A stretch of DNA of 64,000 nt from Taenia hydatigena. Lineage: Eukaryota > Platyhelminthes > Cestoda > Cyclophyllidea > Taeniidae. The notes below the pieces were generated by a model. The model did no database searches, was not told the DNA's origin, and saw only the letters and a list, made by a program, of their open reading frames with translations. Every line of letters begins with the position of its first letter. Positions within the stretch are counted from its first letter, which is position 1. Shown in pieces: positions 11,530 through 22,741 of this stretch. The translations under genes and the position numbers were made by a program. The stretch lies in the NCBI GenBank assembly GCA_036345935.2, contig JADWOT020000001.1:31811062-31875061 (forward strand), given 5' to 3'.

Positions 11530-12510
11530 GCATTCTATCCTACCAGCTTTTTCCTCATTTTCATCGTTTATCTCCTTCTCCTTCCGCTTCTCCTTCAATG
11601 CACCACCACCACCGCCATCACCACATTCATATGCAAATAAGCACACTGCAGACTGATGCACGCTTGCTGACACCTCCACTGTGTCACCACCTGTCCCTTC
11701 TTCATCTGCAGCACTCCAACCATTCAAACCGTAAGGTGCTCAAGGTCACATCACTCTTCCCTCACTAATACACATCTCTCCTCCTAACTCACCATGCCAT
11801 TGCAAGGATGCAGTGCTACAACCTTCGAAGTATTCCACTATTTGCACTGGCAATGATCCCGACGGTGCATAAGCTGAAAGCAACAAAAGCACAAGACAAC
11901 ATTCGTGGCCCTATTCTCTTCGCGAATGGAGAATTCACACTGCACACCAACAACATGTTGCATTAAAGTAGCATGCATTCAAAGCTGACTGGTTCTTACC
12001 GAAAGGGTGTGTTGAAATCATAACAGCGCCTCTGACGTCCCCGAGATCAACGACGTGGTTTATCACTCCCAAATAGGCACAGTCGTTATGTGTGCGTTCA
12101 ACTGCCAAACAAGTGAATCGAGGAACCACTAAGTGGTGCGCGAACGGAAGGCATGTAGCTCGTGTCATCGCATCCTCACCACCACCGCCACCACCACGCT
12201 GACGCCATCTTAGTCGATTTACGTGCATTATGAAACACCAAAGTCTCTCCACTCGTTAATTTATCGCTTTGATAAATATAGCAGTAGCAGTAGTAGTAGT
12301 AGAAGTAGATTGTTAAAGTGGTTAAAGTGGTCAAATAGATTGTTGGACGGTCCCTCTTTACGATACACCACACAAGTCAAAGTGGAGTCCGGCTCATTGT
12401 AGCATTGAAATTCGGGGTACCGACAGGTCTCAAAGTGGCCAGCGTTACCAATCTTGATGTAAGGACATCAAGATTAGTCGTTCGTACTTCAAAGCAGGTG
12501 TCACCACATG
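11530..12510. other. Unassigned interval, pyrimidine-rich then ordinary
   Basis: Unduplicated DNA. It begins with a C/T-rich tract (11540-11800) that could be an acceptor region, followed by DNA in which I find no exon with both splice sites. A (TAG/CAG) trinucleotide run lies at about 12280-12310. A perfect hairpin is listed separately at 12450-12475. Confidence 0.5.
12450..12475. repeat. Perfect 11-bp inverted repeat with 4-nt loop
   Basis: AATCTTGATGT is followed by AAGG and then its exact reverse complement. It lies about 40 bp left of the 12510-13480 duplicated segment. It could mark a junction or an RNA hairpin. No terminator role is implied in a eukaryotic context. Confidence 0.8.
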
Positions 12511-13480
12511 CCTCGACGACGGTTCGATGCTAAGAATTTAAGTGAACTTGGGAGGAGACAACTGTTGCGCACATTGGTAATTCTAGTTGACTACATGTAC
12601 CACTTAGTGTGACTTCTTCCTACTTATTCGATTAAGCCTGACCACCACCTACTCACTTTCAAAGCACCATTGCTAATTTTGATCCCTACTGCATGATGCT
12701 TCTCAAATTGGGTAATAAAAATTAGCATTTGATGTTTCCCAAAATTTATTTAAATCATACAACTATGCGAGAGTGAAGGATGACAGGTGGTAAGGAGCAC
12801 GAGCAGCCAAGTAGCAGATAGAGAAACAAAATACAGTATCTAAGTTATTTCAAATTGACAGTAACACGCATACTGTCACCATGTAGACTGCAGTGCGGCA
12901 GCAATTCACCAGTACATTGACCAGGTACATGCAGAAGAATGCTGCGAAGACTAATTCATCCACCAACAGAGCCATCGCCAAGTCACCGAAGCAATCATCT
13001 GAGTGTGTTAGACGCAAACACGTGGAATACGTGAGACTTTGTAGGCTGTCTGCTCCTACTCTGCTCTTTCCACGGGTGTGGAGGTCAAGGAGGGGAAACG
13101 AAAGCTGCATTTCTACATTTAGAGAAGGTGTGCAGCAGAACGAAACGAGTGGATTATGCAGGTGGGTATCTGCATCCATCACTGGTGCTATGAGTAACGA
13201 GGTGAGTTGGTGATGATTAAGCACGTTTGGAGAAGGACCGGTGCTGTTGCTCCACCTCCGCTGTCTCTGTAATTAAACCTTCCGCAACACTCCGCCGAAT
13301 TCCACGACCAGAGTGATCACAGCATCATTGATGGTGACGGATATCTAGCCACTTCGTCAGGTCGTCGCGCTTGCATCATATATGCGTGACCAATCAGCAT
13401 TCCAAGTTAGACGAGAATCGTTCGTCGAACACGTCTCTGGCTGCCGACCTGCCGTCAAATGGGATTTATAAAAATCGACC
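12510..13480 (+). repeat. Segmental duplication B (partner 44555-45960)
   Basis: Direct copy of 44555-45960, recognisable from CGATGCTAAGAA at the left and GTAGCCACTTCGTCAGGTCG-type DNA at the right. Open frames of over 100 codons occur on both strands here (12850-13224 minus, 12893-13213 plus) but are broken in the partner, so they are probably chance frames. A further inverted piece of the left part lies near 46930-47150. Confidence 0.7.
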
Positions 13481-13599
13481 ACCTAAAGCTGCTACCAACC
13501 CAACAAACTCGAGGCGTGATAAAAAGCATCAACTTAGTGTTTCCTTGCTAGGCAGGGCCTCATCATCAGGTTGAGGTCTACAGGCAGCACAAAGGGCAG

Positions 13600-13788
13600 A
13601 GAGGTCAGCCTCAATTTACGTTGCGCACGTCCATCCACCTCAGAATTGCGGGCTAGCTGAATAGCCACGCCCAAGTTTTGTGGCAGCCATTTCTCGCCCA
13701 GAGCGAATTTGAGCAGGATGTACTGACTGTCAACAAGGGTTATGCAGTAGTAATTTATTGGAATAGGCCTGTCTCTCGATGCAAGCAA
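13600..13788 (-). pseudogene. Coding-derived piece with LLKF.LGEKWLPQ, minus-strand copy
   Basis: On the minus strand the frame reads YILLKFALGEKWLPQ, then LGVAIQLARNSEVDGRAQ. A plus-strand relative at 33925-34135 keeps MLKFSLG, LWLPQKL and VDGRAQ in the same order but has a stop. A third copy at 13895-13960 faces this one and has TAG in place of the Trp codon. The peptide looks like genuine protein, but I do not recognise the family. Confidence 0.45.
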
Positions 13789-13799
13789 CGCGGGAGAGA

Positions 13800-14045
13800 G
13801 TACGAGATTCTATTTCTTTAGCCACTGATCTGTTCGGTAAATTGATGATGGCGCATTGTTTTTCTGCTTGGTCACTTTTCCCGACATCGTCTGCGCACAG
13901 ATGCTCAAATTCGCCTTGGCCAAGAAATAGCTGCAGCGAAAATTTGAGTGCGTCCATTCAGTTAGACTTACATTCTGTGGTAAACAGGCGTACAGAACGT
14001 GGAGTTCGGTTAGGCCATTCCACTCTTCGTGCTGTCGGTTAAGTT
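13800..14045 (+). pseudogene. Facing copy of the LLKF-type piece
   Basis: After a possible acceptor (GCGCACAG before 13900) the frame reads MLKFALAKK and meets TAG where the other copy has Trp. DNA similarity to 33925-34190 runs through the preceding 90 bases. Together with the minus-strand copy at 13600-13788 it forms a head-to-head pair only a few bases apart. Confidence 0.4.
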
Positions 14046-14428
14046 CAGCCTGGCCAGGAGACTGTGCTTCGTAAGGAAAAAAAAACTGATGCTTTAATTT
14101 GCCTGGAGTTTGTTTGATTGGTAAAAGCTTTCAGTGGTTGGTTTTCAGACATGTTGCAAAAAATACGGCGTCCATTCATTCCTGCTTAGCCGTCGTTTTT
14201 TCAGAGCCAGTAGCTTGAGCACAGGTAGGCGACATTCACCATTACTAGTAACATGAGCAGCGAGGTAGCTTGATGAGGATGAAGCGCGTTACAAGAAGGC
14301 TCGGCGATGTCACTGCTTCGTTGCTGCCTCTGTGATAGTTGCTACTGCGTGGAGGCTGTGATGCATGCACACGCGCAGCTCTTCGGCATATTTGCTATTT
14401 ATATATATGCCGGACTAAGTAGTTCTCA

Positions 14429-14677
14429 ATGCTAGCCGAGAAGCGTTCGACAAACACGCATCTTAAAGTGGAACTGTCTTCACCTGCCTTTGATAGAGAA
14501 GCGGACTCTCTCTGCCCGCTCTCACTCACTCGTTTTGAGGCAAAGAAAGTCGAGAATGTCACACATTTCAATGCATTTGTTAGAGAACAGGAGTTAACAA
14601 AGGACCGCAATCTGGCTGGTTCATTTGCAAGTAGCACAAGCCTTACTGCCCGTGTATATCAGCATGTCCAAGATTAA
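14429..14677 (+). repeat. SQHNPHH-type coding-derived module, long plus-strand copy
   Basis: Open for 82 codons, beginning MLAEKRSTNTHLKVELSSP. This copy retains the N-terminal LAEKRS.NT part shared with 21330 and 30680. It also retains the downstream part related to 38940-39030, but its central SQHNPHH core is degraded. A TATATATGC box and a TAGTTCTC word lie just upstream, as in other plus-strand copies. Confidence 0.5.
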
Positions 14678-16129
14678 TGCGACCAGGGCAGAGAAGGAAT
14701 GTAATAGCCAAAGTGCTGCGATGCGATGATCCATTCGAATGCACAAAGTGTTGGTCTAGAGGCTGAATTATGAGAAGGGGGAAAGAGGTCAGAGTCTACA
14801 GTCGCATACTCATAGGGTGGGGATTGTAGGTCTGTAATTCCTAGTTTTAATGTAATCTGTAACTCATTACCCCCTCCTCTCAGCTTTGTAGCCTCCTCCT
14901 CCTCCTTCTGATAAAAGAAATAAAAGACCAAATAGATAGATCGAATTTTAGCATTTAGGTTCGAGGTGCAGAGCAAAATTTTGTTCTTTGGATGCAATGA
15001 GGAGCACGAGTGGACCCTCGTGCAATGTAGCACATCTGCCACGTCTCAGTAACAACGATAATTGGTGGTTGACCTGGATCCCGAACGCTCCACACTTGGA
15101 TCATTTTAGTGACAGCTCTCTAGCCCCGGATACCACGGAGAATGACGATAGCGTTTCCCTTCAGAGAACCAATACAGTTTTACTATTTCTTGCTTATTTG
15201 CACCTAAATAGCGAATTGTGTAACACTTATCACGAAAGTTAATTTAAAAATGGGAAGATATGCCCACAATGCTTAGTTTTATTCAAAGTAGGACAGGAGA
15301 TGCATGGCTGTCCTGCTAAAGTGTTCGTGTAAAATTTAACAGAATAACTTCCAAGCTTAGAATAATTGCAATTTCCGATTGTGCTACTAAAGTCATTGGA
15401 ATAATTTATCAGTGATTTTTAACTTTCATTCGGTGCCTGTATGACCGAAACTGACGCTCCTTTCCAAGAGGGCCGATTGTTTGTCTGACTGACATTTCTG
15501 CTGCCTCAGCACCGTTTCGTGCGGTGGTGCAATTTGGTAAAGCGGGCGACCAAGTGTTCAAAGACGAATGTGTGTGTGTTTATTTACTTTTGCTCATGAC
15601 GAAACTGCACCTGTACCGACTGCCTTGCAACTTATCCAAAACGAACACACTTAATTCCCTCTCTAGCTACCATATCAGCATCAAGCAATTTGAGTGGTGT
15701 GTCATCTTTTGCTTGACACTCATTTGGCCACATTAACCGTTAGACGCCTGTGTTACTATGCTGCTGAAATCCTTAAAACTTAGGTTAAGTCGACCGATTC
15801 AGGCAGAACTGTCATCTCTGCTGCAGTAGCTCTGACTATGGCACATCCATTTGGCATGTCAAATGGGTCACAATAGTTTGTGAGGGTAAGAGAGGCTACG
15901 TCTCAAGTTGATCAGCAATCCACTAAGTAGAGGAAGTAATGCCAAGTGGAGTATGCGATTGTCTCCAGTCTTCAAAGCATTCGTAAAATCCGGTTGAAGT
16001 TAAAAGAGAGGTTGTGCCCCACAGGGATTCCAGCAATGCTATCCTCTACACTGCAAATTGCTCCGGTCCACAGCCTACTTAATGGCCAGATCGCTAGCTA
16101 TCAAGCAACCCGAATCATCCAGTGAGTGC

Positions 16130-16260
16130 AGGCAGCGAGCGCTCTTCATAGGTGCTGCAATGAATGGAGCAGAGTGATGAGGGTTAGGCTGGATTAGTGG
16201 GAAGCCTTCCCCCTTGAGTGCAGATGACAACGATTCCGTGGCGAGACGCGTCTTCGCCGA
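16130..16260 (-). repeat. SQHNPHH-type module, minus-strand copy
   Basis: The minus strand is open through a peptide containing SSALKGEGF, then QPNPHHSAPFIAAPMKSAR. It aligns residue for residue with the cores at 18165-18300 and 30680-30845. It lies inside sequence absent from the 420-2090 paralogue, so it is an independent copy. Confidence 0.55.
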
Positions 16261-18164
16261 ACGCCTCTTGCCTAGTCTTGGTGTATCGCAAGTGTACCGA
16301 TATGACGAAGTGGTTGGAGAACCGTCTCAATTGATTAATGATGCAGTAGTTAATCCTCATCATCCTTCTCCACTCATTCTGTTACCAGTGAAAGTGGATG
16401 ACATCTACCTGCATTAATCTTCTTCTTTTAGGGAAATGACGTCAAAGTGGGTGGATAGGTTTGTAGGAGTCATTCCCTGTCGTTGATACCACAATGAGTG
16501 TGATAGCGTGGTGAGGTTGACGAAAATCCTAATAATGAGACAAATTCTTGCGGCTGGTTTGCTCAGATTTGGTGGATGTGTATGCCTAGGGGAGAGAAAA
16601 AGCAGATTGCAATTGGGATTTGTAAAGGTAATCGGGCGTGGGTTAGAACTCAACCGGGGATTTCAAAACGTTTTTTATTTGCATTGGCGCTTTGTAACGA
16701 AAACCTATGTTTTTGACCGAATTCAGTGATATAGAATGACTTGCCACCTGACTCATTCACCCTACCAAGCAGCTATCCGACCGCCCGAAATCCCTGATGG
16801 GGCGAATCCCTTGACACGGTAAGGTATCAGCGACTATGCTAACATGTCTTTGATTTCTAGGACGAGTGAAATGATCGACAGTCCGAATGGTTGGTCACGT
16901 TTAAGAAGGCACGACGATTTGATGCGACTGTGGCTCCCACTTAATCGACTGCTTAGCGGTCTGGTTAGTGAAAAGCTCATCACTCACATCAGTTGGCTGC
17001 TTAATAGGTACCTTCGACCCTCCACAATCTGCTGCCAAATGAGTCAGCTAGACTTGAACTTCAATATTTATTGTCCAAGCCGTAGAATGACTGAATGACC
17101 CATCGACTAACCAACAGCTTTGATCGGGCATTATCCCCTGGCTAAGTCAATTGCTAACATGGAGCCAAAAGGCTGTAGAAGCGACTTGACAACTGCTAAA
17201 GTAGAGTGAAATGGAATTTGATGCCAACCGACCCAAAATAAATTTTGGCAACTCGGCACGTGAGATTCAAGTGGATCCAATTATCTTTGATACGAATAGG
17301 GAAAAATCAAAGTGAATCCCAACGTGAAAGCAGATTCTTGCCCTCAGTTAATGCATGTGGTGATTTGATCTTGCAATTAATCAAACCTGCAAGATCAAGC
17401 TCAACGTGTGTCTCTTGTCAGCTAGTCCTAGAGGGTCCGGGTGATTCACGAGAAGCCTCGACAAGTCAGCTGACCTCTTGCAGTAGTCCAAAAGCTAGCA
17501 ATTTGGGTGAGCAATACGTGGTTGCATAGGTTTTGTGACAAGGCAGCCATACAGTACGACAAAAGAGGCACATCATGGGAGAGAAAGCTTCAGGCAAAGA
17601 TAGGACTACCTTGTTTTCTTTGCGTCGAGTAGAATGCGAACAAGCAGTGAGCACTCTCTTGGTGGTGCAATGAACTAGTCGGAGTGATGAGGGTTGTGCT
17701 GGCTCAGAGAGTACCCTTCCTTCTCGAAGGCAGATGAGGGTGGGTTGTAACCTCGCATGGAGGGTGGCAATATTGGTCACCTTAGGGCTACATTTTTGGT
17801 CCAAAAAGGGTAGCACCGAGGCAGTTAAAACAGGTATTTTGCCTTTGGAGTGGTTTTCGGTAGCAAAACATTTATTGATGCGTCAAGTTGGTCGTGTATG
17901 TTATTAGAGGCATGACACAGGCTAGGTCTCCGGAAGATCGTCGATCTACTGAGAGAGGGATATGGTGGAAAGAGAATAATGTGATTAACTGCTGCATTCA
18001 AGGCATTCATAAAAGCGAATGGTGGCAGAAATAAAAAAATGCTCCTCAGAATTCCCTGCACTGCTAATCCCTACTCGAGTAAGTTTCGTCGATTCACAAA
18101 CTACTTATCGGCTGGATCACTGACTAACAAACATTAAATTTATTCCCTTAGAAGGGGTAGAGCT

Positions 18165-18300
18165 AGAACAGGTAACGAGCGCTCTCCATTGGTGATGCCA
18201 TGAACGAGGCAGAGTAATGCGGATTATGGTGGGTTAGGGAGTACACTTCTCCCTCGAGGGTAGATGATGACGATTCCGCAGCGAAAAGCTTGCTCCCTGA
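18165..18300 (-). repeat. SQHNPHH-type module, minus-strand copy
   Basis: The minus strand is open through AAESSSSTLEGEVYSLTHHN, then PHYSASFMASPMESARYLF and a stop. It preserves the module from its Ser-rich start to the SARYL end, making it one of the best copies for deriving a consensus. Confidence 0.55.
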
Positions 18301-18969
18301 ACGTTGAGTGCCCCTAAGCACCGATTTAACTCTCCAGCTTTAGCTTCCCTAAGTGTTGAGACAGCCACATTACAACTCTTGCATTTCAGGAACATTGTGG
18401 CGTAGTGGGGCAGGGAATTGTCTTGTGTAACATTTTGCATATGTGGGCGTCCAATCGCTGGGCAATTGCAGTGCAGTCAACTTAGGCTTGGCAGGCTAAA
18501 CTCCATCTTTGGCATCAGCACACATTGACAAGCATCATGCTTTAGTTGAAATAAATAAAGTTAGCTTGGCTATGCGCAAACCTGTCCTTTAATGTTGATT
18601 GCAGTTGATGTGAATCTTCCGTTGGTAAGAGATCGGTAGGAGCGCCAAAAGAGCTTTTTGTTCCCTCCTTCTTCTTTTGTCCCTTAAACACAGACAAGTT
18701 TCTTGTAAGCGCTGAAGTAATAGTTCGGTCTTAAAGGGCCTGCCTGCTCTCAACCTACTCGTTTTGAGAAAGAAAGCCAAGTCAATCACTTACTTCAAAA
18801 TACGTTAAAGGACGAGAGTAAACAAAGGATTACAACGTGGCTACTCCGTTTGGGAGCAGTACACACCCTAATACCCATGCAAGCCAGCAAGATAGGACAT
18901 TCGTGTGATATGCTGGGCGGAATTCCGAACTCTCAACCACCAATTTACCTATCTATGCAGGGCATACTG

Positions 18970-20850
18970 ACCACAAGACCAAGCCATGGAACCAGCTGAC
19001 CGAAGCACAAGTTTCTGGTCTTGCGCTTGTCGCATAAAGGGTAATCGCATCAGCTTCCTCCCTTCTTGTCTAGCAGCTGAGGTTCATTTTACAGAATGAC
19101 AGGTTGAGGCACGAGCAAAGGGTGAGTTAAAGTTGCAGAGCGCTATTGCTGCCAAGTGTTAATGGACATTGGCATTGGCATTCTCAACCCTCGGAAACAT
19201 TGCAATGCTGAAGTGGACCGGTTAGTGACACCCATCTTTCGGCCTCTCCCTTCTTCTTTCCCCACTTATTATTCTGTTGAGAAAGTTTGGTGATACGCAG
19301 TGATAATTGCGTCAGGGCTTTGGGAATGAGAGTAAAAAGGTGTGTTACAAAACCACTCTTCATTGTGAGCTACGCGTTCACTCAGGAAATCAGCAAGCAG
19401 CGCGGCTTTGTGCTTAGGCGACTAACATGAGAGACTGGGTACGGTGCGTGGGTGCTGTGCGACAGCGACAGAACAGAAAACCTGTAACTCGCCAAGTACT
19501 CCTTCTGTGAGACAATATGATGGACAAGTTGAATGAGGTGCTGTGTCGGTGTATGGAATTGACATGAATTTTGCACTGCACTGCTAATCTGGGAGTTAAA
19601 GTCGAACAGGTCATCTTTTTTCCCAAACAACATGCTCTTTCAACTACTTATTTTAGTACACGCTAGCTAATCCATGAGCCCGTTTCTTAATCCTCTCATC
19701 TAACTCGCAATCTTTAACAGCAAAAGTGGTACTTCGTAGAGGCATTAAAGCGCCTTGAAAGAGGCGACAGAATACTCAACTTTACTATCCATGCCTGCTC
19801 CTATTCCTCTCTCACTGCCTTCTCGTCCTGATAATGCTCGATCCTCATTTACTTGGTGCCATAATGACTGCAGTGTCGCAAGTCGGGTCGAATATGTGGT
19901 CCAATCATACTGCTTAGTGGTTACTACACCTTAGTTAGTTGATTATCTGACCCACATTGTCACCTAAACTCCTACTCAGAAGTCTTTTATCAGTCACTTA
20001 GCCTAGAAAGTCACCTTGAACTTAGGTCAGAGATCCAATTTTACACCATTTTACCTGCAAATTGATCTTGATTCCAGTGTAGAGGTCTGATGACTGCATT
20101 ATGGCCAAAAGAATGGCCGTAAGAACGAGGTTTACAAACTGCTCTACAATGTGGAATATGCGTTCACGGCACTTGCTTGCTTTGGACTCAGAGTCCGGCA
20201 GGTCGTCTGCAATTCCAATGATTGCACTCCACATTCTTCTCATCCCTCACTTAGTGCAAAAGCGTCGGCAACACTGAAACCTCAGAAAACCATTAGGGCG
20301 TCTCATATGCAGCGACGGAGCATCATTCACCTTCCCCATCCACACACACACACACCTACTATTCGCCCATCTCCTCCTCACATTCTTCTGTTCTCCTTCA
20401 CCTGATACCACACGGCGTAGAGATTTCATCCGTGTCTACTCCCTCGAAAGAGAACAAGAGGTGAATCAAGCCTACTCATCCACTCGACCATCTGCCCCTC
20501 TTCGTCTCTCCAATATAACCCAGGTCAAACCTCACTTCAGGAAAAAGGCAAATTTCGAATATTATTTATACTATTTCTATTCGCTTTATGTTACCATGCT
20601 TCCATCCAGATCGGTGTCAAAAACTGATGCCGGGGATTCGACTAACACTTCATCATCATTGACGCCACGACTGATGCTGATGTGAGGAGCCAGAGACGCA
20701 TTTCACTGCACTGGCTCAATCGCAGCATCAAATCATTGAAATAAGGAGTTCTTTTAGTTAAACGAGACATGTTTTATGAGCACAGACCTCTCTTCGGAAT
20801 CGTTCTCATCTATCATGAAGAAAGAAGTTTGCTCTGTGACCAAGGACAAT
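18970..20850. other. Mostly single-copy interval without assignable gene
   Basis: I found no copy of this DNA elsewhere in the window. A (CA) dinucleotide run lies at about 20336-20354. Short open frames such as 20461-20685 lack a convincing acceptor and donor pair. An unrecognised fast-evolving exon cannot be excluded. Confidence 0.5.
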
Positions 20851-21329
20851 CCTCAATAGTTTGTCCCGTTCATTACATCACCAACAATAGAGGATCCTAC
20901 CAACCTGCACTCCCCTTACTCGTTCCAAGGAAGTGAGGGTCAAGGGGAATAGCAGGTAACGCGCACGTGACTACTCGAAGCAGGTAGACTGTGTGGACAT
21001 TGTCCATTCCGTGAATGGACACACCATGATTGCATACAGGCTTGATCCTCACTGGCTCAGGTCCAGCTTCCACGTCGAGTGAGGCTGCTGTCTTGTGTGC
21101 AACTTATAGCCACGATGCCAGCAGCGGTGCACTTAATCTTTGTTGCCTTGGAAGAAGTAGATTAAATGGAAGTTAGTGTGATCCTCTTTCGTTGGCGACC
21201 ATGTGAATGGGGCAGAGTGATGAGGATCAACCACCGCCTCCTCCAATAATGAGGACGCATCTCTCAGCCGCCTCGGCACGTCGACACATTTGCTACATGT
21301 ATATATATATATGCTTGACTAATCAGTCC

Positions 21330-21490
21330 TCACTGTTGGGCGGGAAGCGTTCGGCGGACGCGCATCTTGCTGCGGAACCAACATCATCATCCTTCCCCGA
21401 GGAAGAGGTGGACTCTCTGAATCGGCATAGCACTGATCATTCAGCCTCGTTCATTACATCACCAATGCGGACTGCTACCAACCCACTGGC
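21330..21490 (+). repeat. SQHNPHH-type module, plus-strand copy
   Basis: Open from SLLGGKRSADAHLAAEP through SLNRHSTDHSASFITSPM. It is preceded by a TATATATATATGC box and the word TTGACTAATCAGTCCTCA, also seen upstream of the copies at 14429 and 30680. A shorter relative at 20860-20950 reads FVPFITSPTIEDPTN. Confidence 0.55.
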
Positions 21491-21839
21491 TGGCAGTTGG
21501 CAGTAGGCAACATGACTGCTTCACCTAAGATGAAATGTAGGGCTTTGCATTGCATCATTCCTTGACCAGGCGACCAGCTCATTGTTTTGCATTAGCCGAG
21601 CCTCACCTTCCCGAAGACTGTGCTTGATTTTGATTTTTTTTTGTTGGTGAAAAAGCGTCACACGAAGGTTGTCTCACTGTTTTATTGTTTCGTTGTCTAC
21701 GTTAGAACTTACTCGACCACAGCATTTGTAATATTTCACTTTACCCAACGCAAATTTGTTTATTTTTCTTCGCTTTTATGCTATCCCCTTGACCCCATTC
21801 TTCCCACCTTTTTTTCCTTTCCTTTATTTTTAACTCTAG

Positions 21840-22372
21840 CAAAAAGGTGAAGCAGGTGGAGACTGAGGAGTTCTCACTCGTCCGGAAGCCAGCTGACGTA
21901 GCGGTCTCCGCAAAACTGCCCATTGAAAGCCCTCAGTCGAAGCCACAAAAGAAAGCGGTGAAGAAGGAGGAAGAACAGAGTTGAGTCATTTCGGTGCGAA
22001 ACGTCGCCTTCCAGGCCAGTCAGAGCGAGTTGGCAGCTCTCTTTAAGCCCAGTGGTGGCTCCATCAAGGTGAAGATGCCTCAAAAGCCTTTCGCCTTTGT
22101 AGAGTTTGCTACGCACCATCAGGCCAAGATGGTTTGAAAGCACAGTAAACAAAGGAGCGCTTCTACCTACGTTGTTGTTGCTGTTATAAGGGTGTGTTGT
22201 TCCTTATTTTGTTCCTTCCTCTCTATCATTGCAGAGCGTCCTGAAGACCTTCGGTATGAATACACGCCTAATGGAACGACGGTTGAACATTGAAAACGCG
22301 AGATGGGAACGACCTGTATCAGCCTCCTTATTCCTCCAATTTGTACGTACAAAAATGTGTGCATTTTGCTAA
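21840..22372 (+). pseudogene. RRM-domain fragment, RBM19/Mrd1-like, two exons with an in-frame TGA
   Basis: The first exon (21840-22131) follows a long pyrimidine tract and TCTAG acceptor. A Lys/Glu-rich linker leads to an RNA recognition motif with VRNVAF (RNP2-like, 21994-22011) and KPFAFVEF (RNP1-like, 22084-22107). Removing a 103-bp intron (22132-22234; acceptor ATTGCAG) joins in phase to an exon containing RLMERRLNIENA, matching the last strand of an RRM. Spacing and the VRN.AFQA start resemble the final RRM of RBM19/Mrd1, a nucleolar pre-rRNA processing factor. A TGA at 21982-21984 interrupts the frame nine bases before the conserved core, the donor (GTTTGA) is weak, and no other exons of such a gene were seen. 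I call it a genomic pseudogene fragment. An intact exon with a sequencing error is the alternative. Confidence 0.6.
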
Positions 22373-22741
22373 TTTATTCCAAAATGAACTGTTATTAAAT
22401 TGTTTATACATCCGGTCTAGGTATGAAAACCTCTTGTGTTCTTATGATTTGAGCAGTGAGTATTTGCGGGCCAACTTTGTATATTGCTTGAGTGACTCAA
22501 AGTGGTTTGTCGGTACGATTTATCTGTTCAATGCTCTCCGATGCGTAATCTGTTCTTGAAGTGTCTTTGACCCCTGGTTGGCATTACTGCCACGTCATCT
22601 GATTGCAGAAGTAATCCACAGCTATGTTTAATTGCACAATATTATGCGTGATCCTTTTTATAAGAAATTTTCAAAGTATTTTTGTTATGACTTATGCACT
22701 GCATTTTGTATTTGTTTTTTGTTTTTGTAGAATATCGGTTA

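Larger units (their letters stand above)
7830..11530 (+). repeat. Segmental duplication A (partner 55010-59605)
   Basis: Direct-orientation copy of 55010-59605. The second copy carries about 0.77 kb extra at 55810-56585 next to a shared GATGCGCC word. The duplicated block includes three conserved open stretches (8967-9275, 9898-10086, 10849-10923) and an exon at 11459-11520. Similarity stops a few bases past that exon. The part 7830-8460 is also present, inverted, at 24800-25500. Confidence 0.85.
15303..18970 (+). repeat. Segmental duplication, second copy of 420-4710
   Basis: Direct copy of 420-2090 joined to 3490-4710 without the 1.4-kb interval. It contains minus-strand SQHNPHH-type modules at about 16130-16260, 17640-17740 and 18165-18300. 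The stretches 15922-16600 and 16640-16797 have no counterpart in the first copy. No conserved gene was seen. Confidence 0.8.

Noticed and set aside
11470..11727. Minus-strand frame with a Gly run
   Set aside because: It overlaps the conserved plus-strand exon antisense and owes its length to a CCACCACC tract. Conservation with 59554-59754 covers only the exon shadow.
12850..13224. 124-codon minus-strand frame
   Set aside because: The partner copy at 44900-45750 breaks it, and it has no splice or motif support.
14396..14412. TATATATA boxes upstream of SQHNPHH-type modules as promoters
   Set aside because: The boxes are part of the repeat itself, vary in length like microsatellites, and no transcript start can be inferred.
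21982..21984. TGA in the RRM fragment read as selenocysteine
   Set aside because: It lies in a charged linker, no such element is expected in an RRM protein, and decay or base error is simpler.
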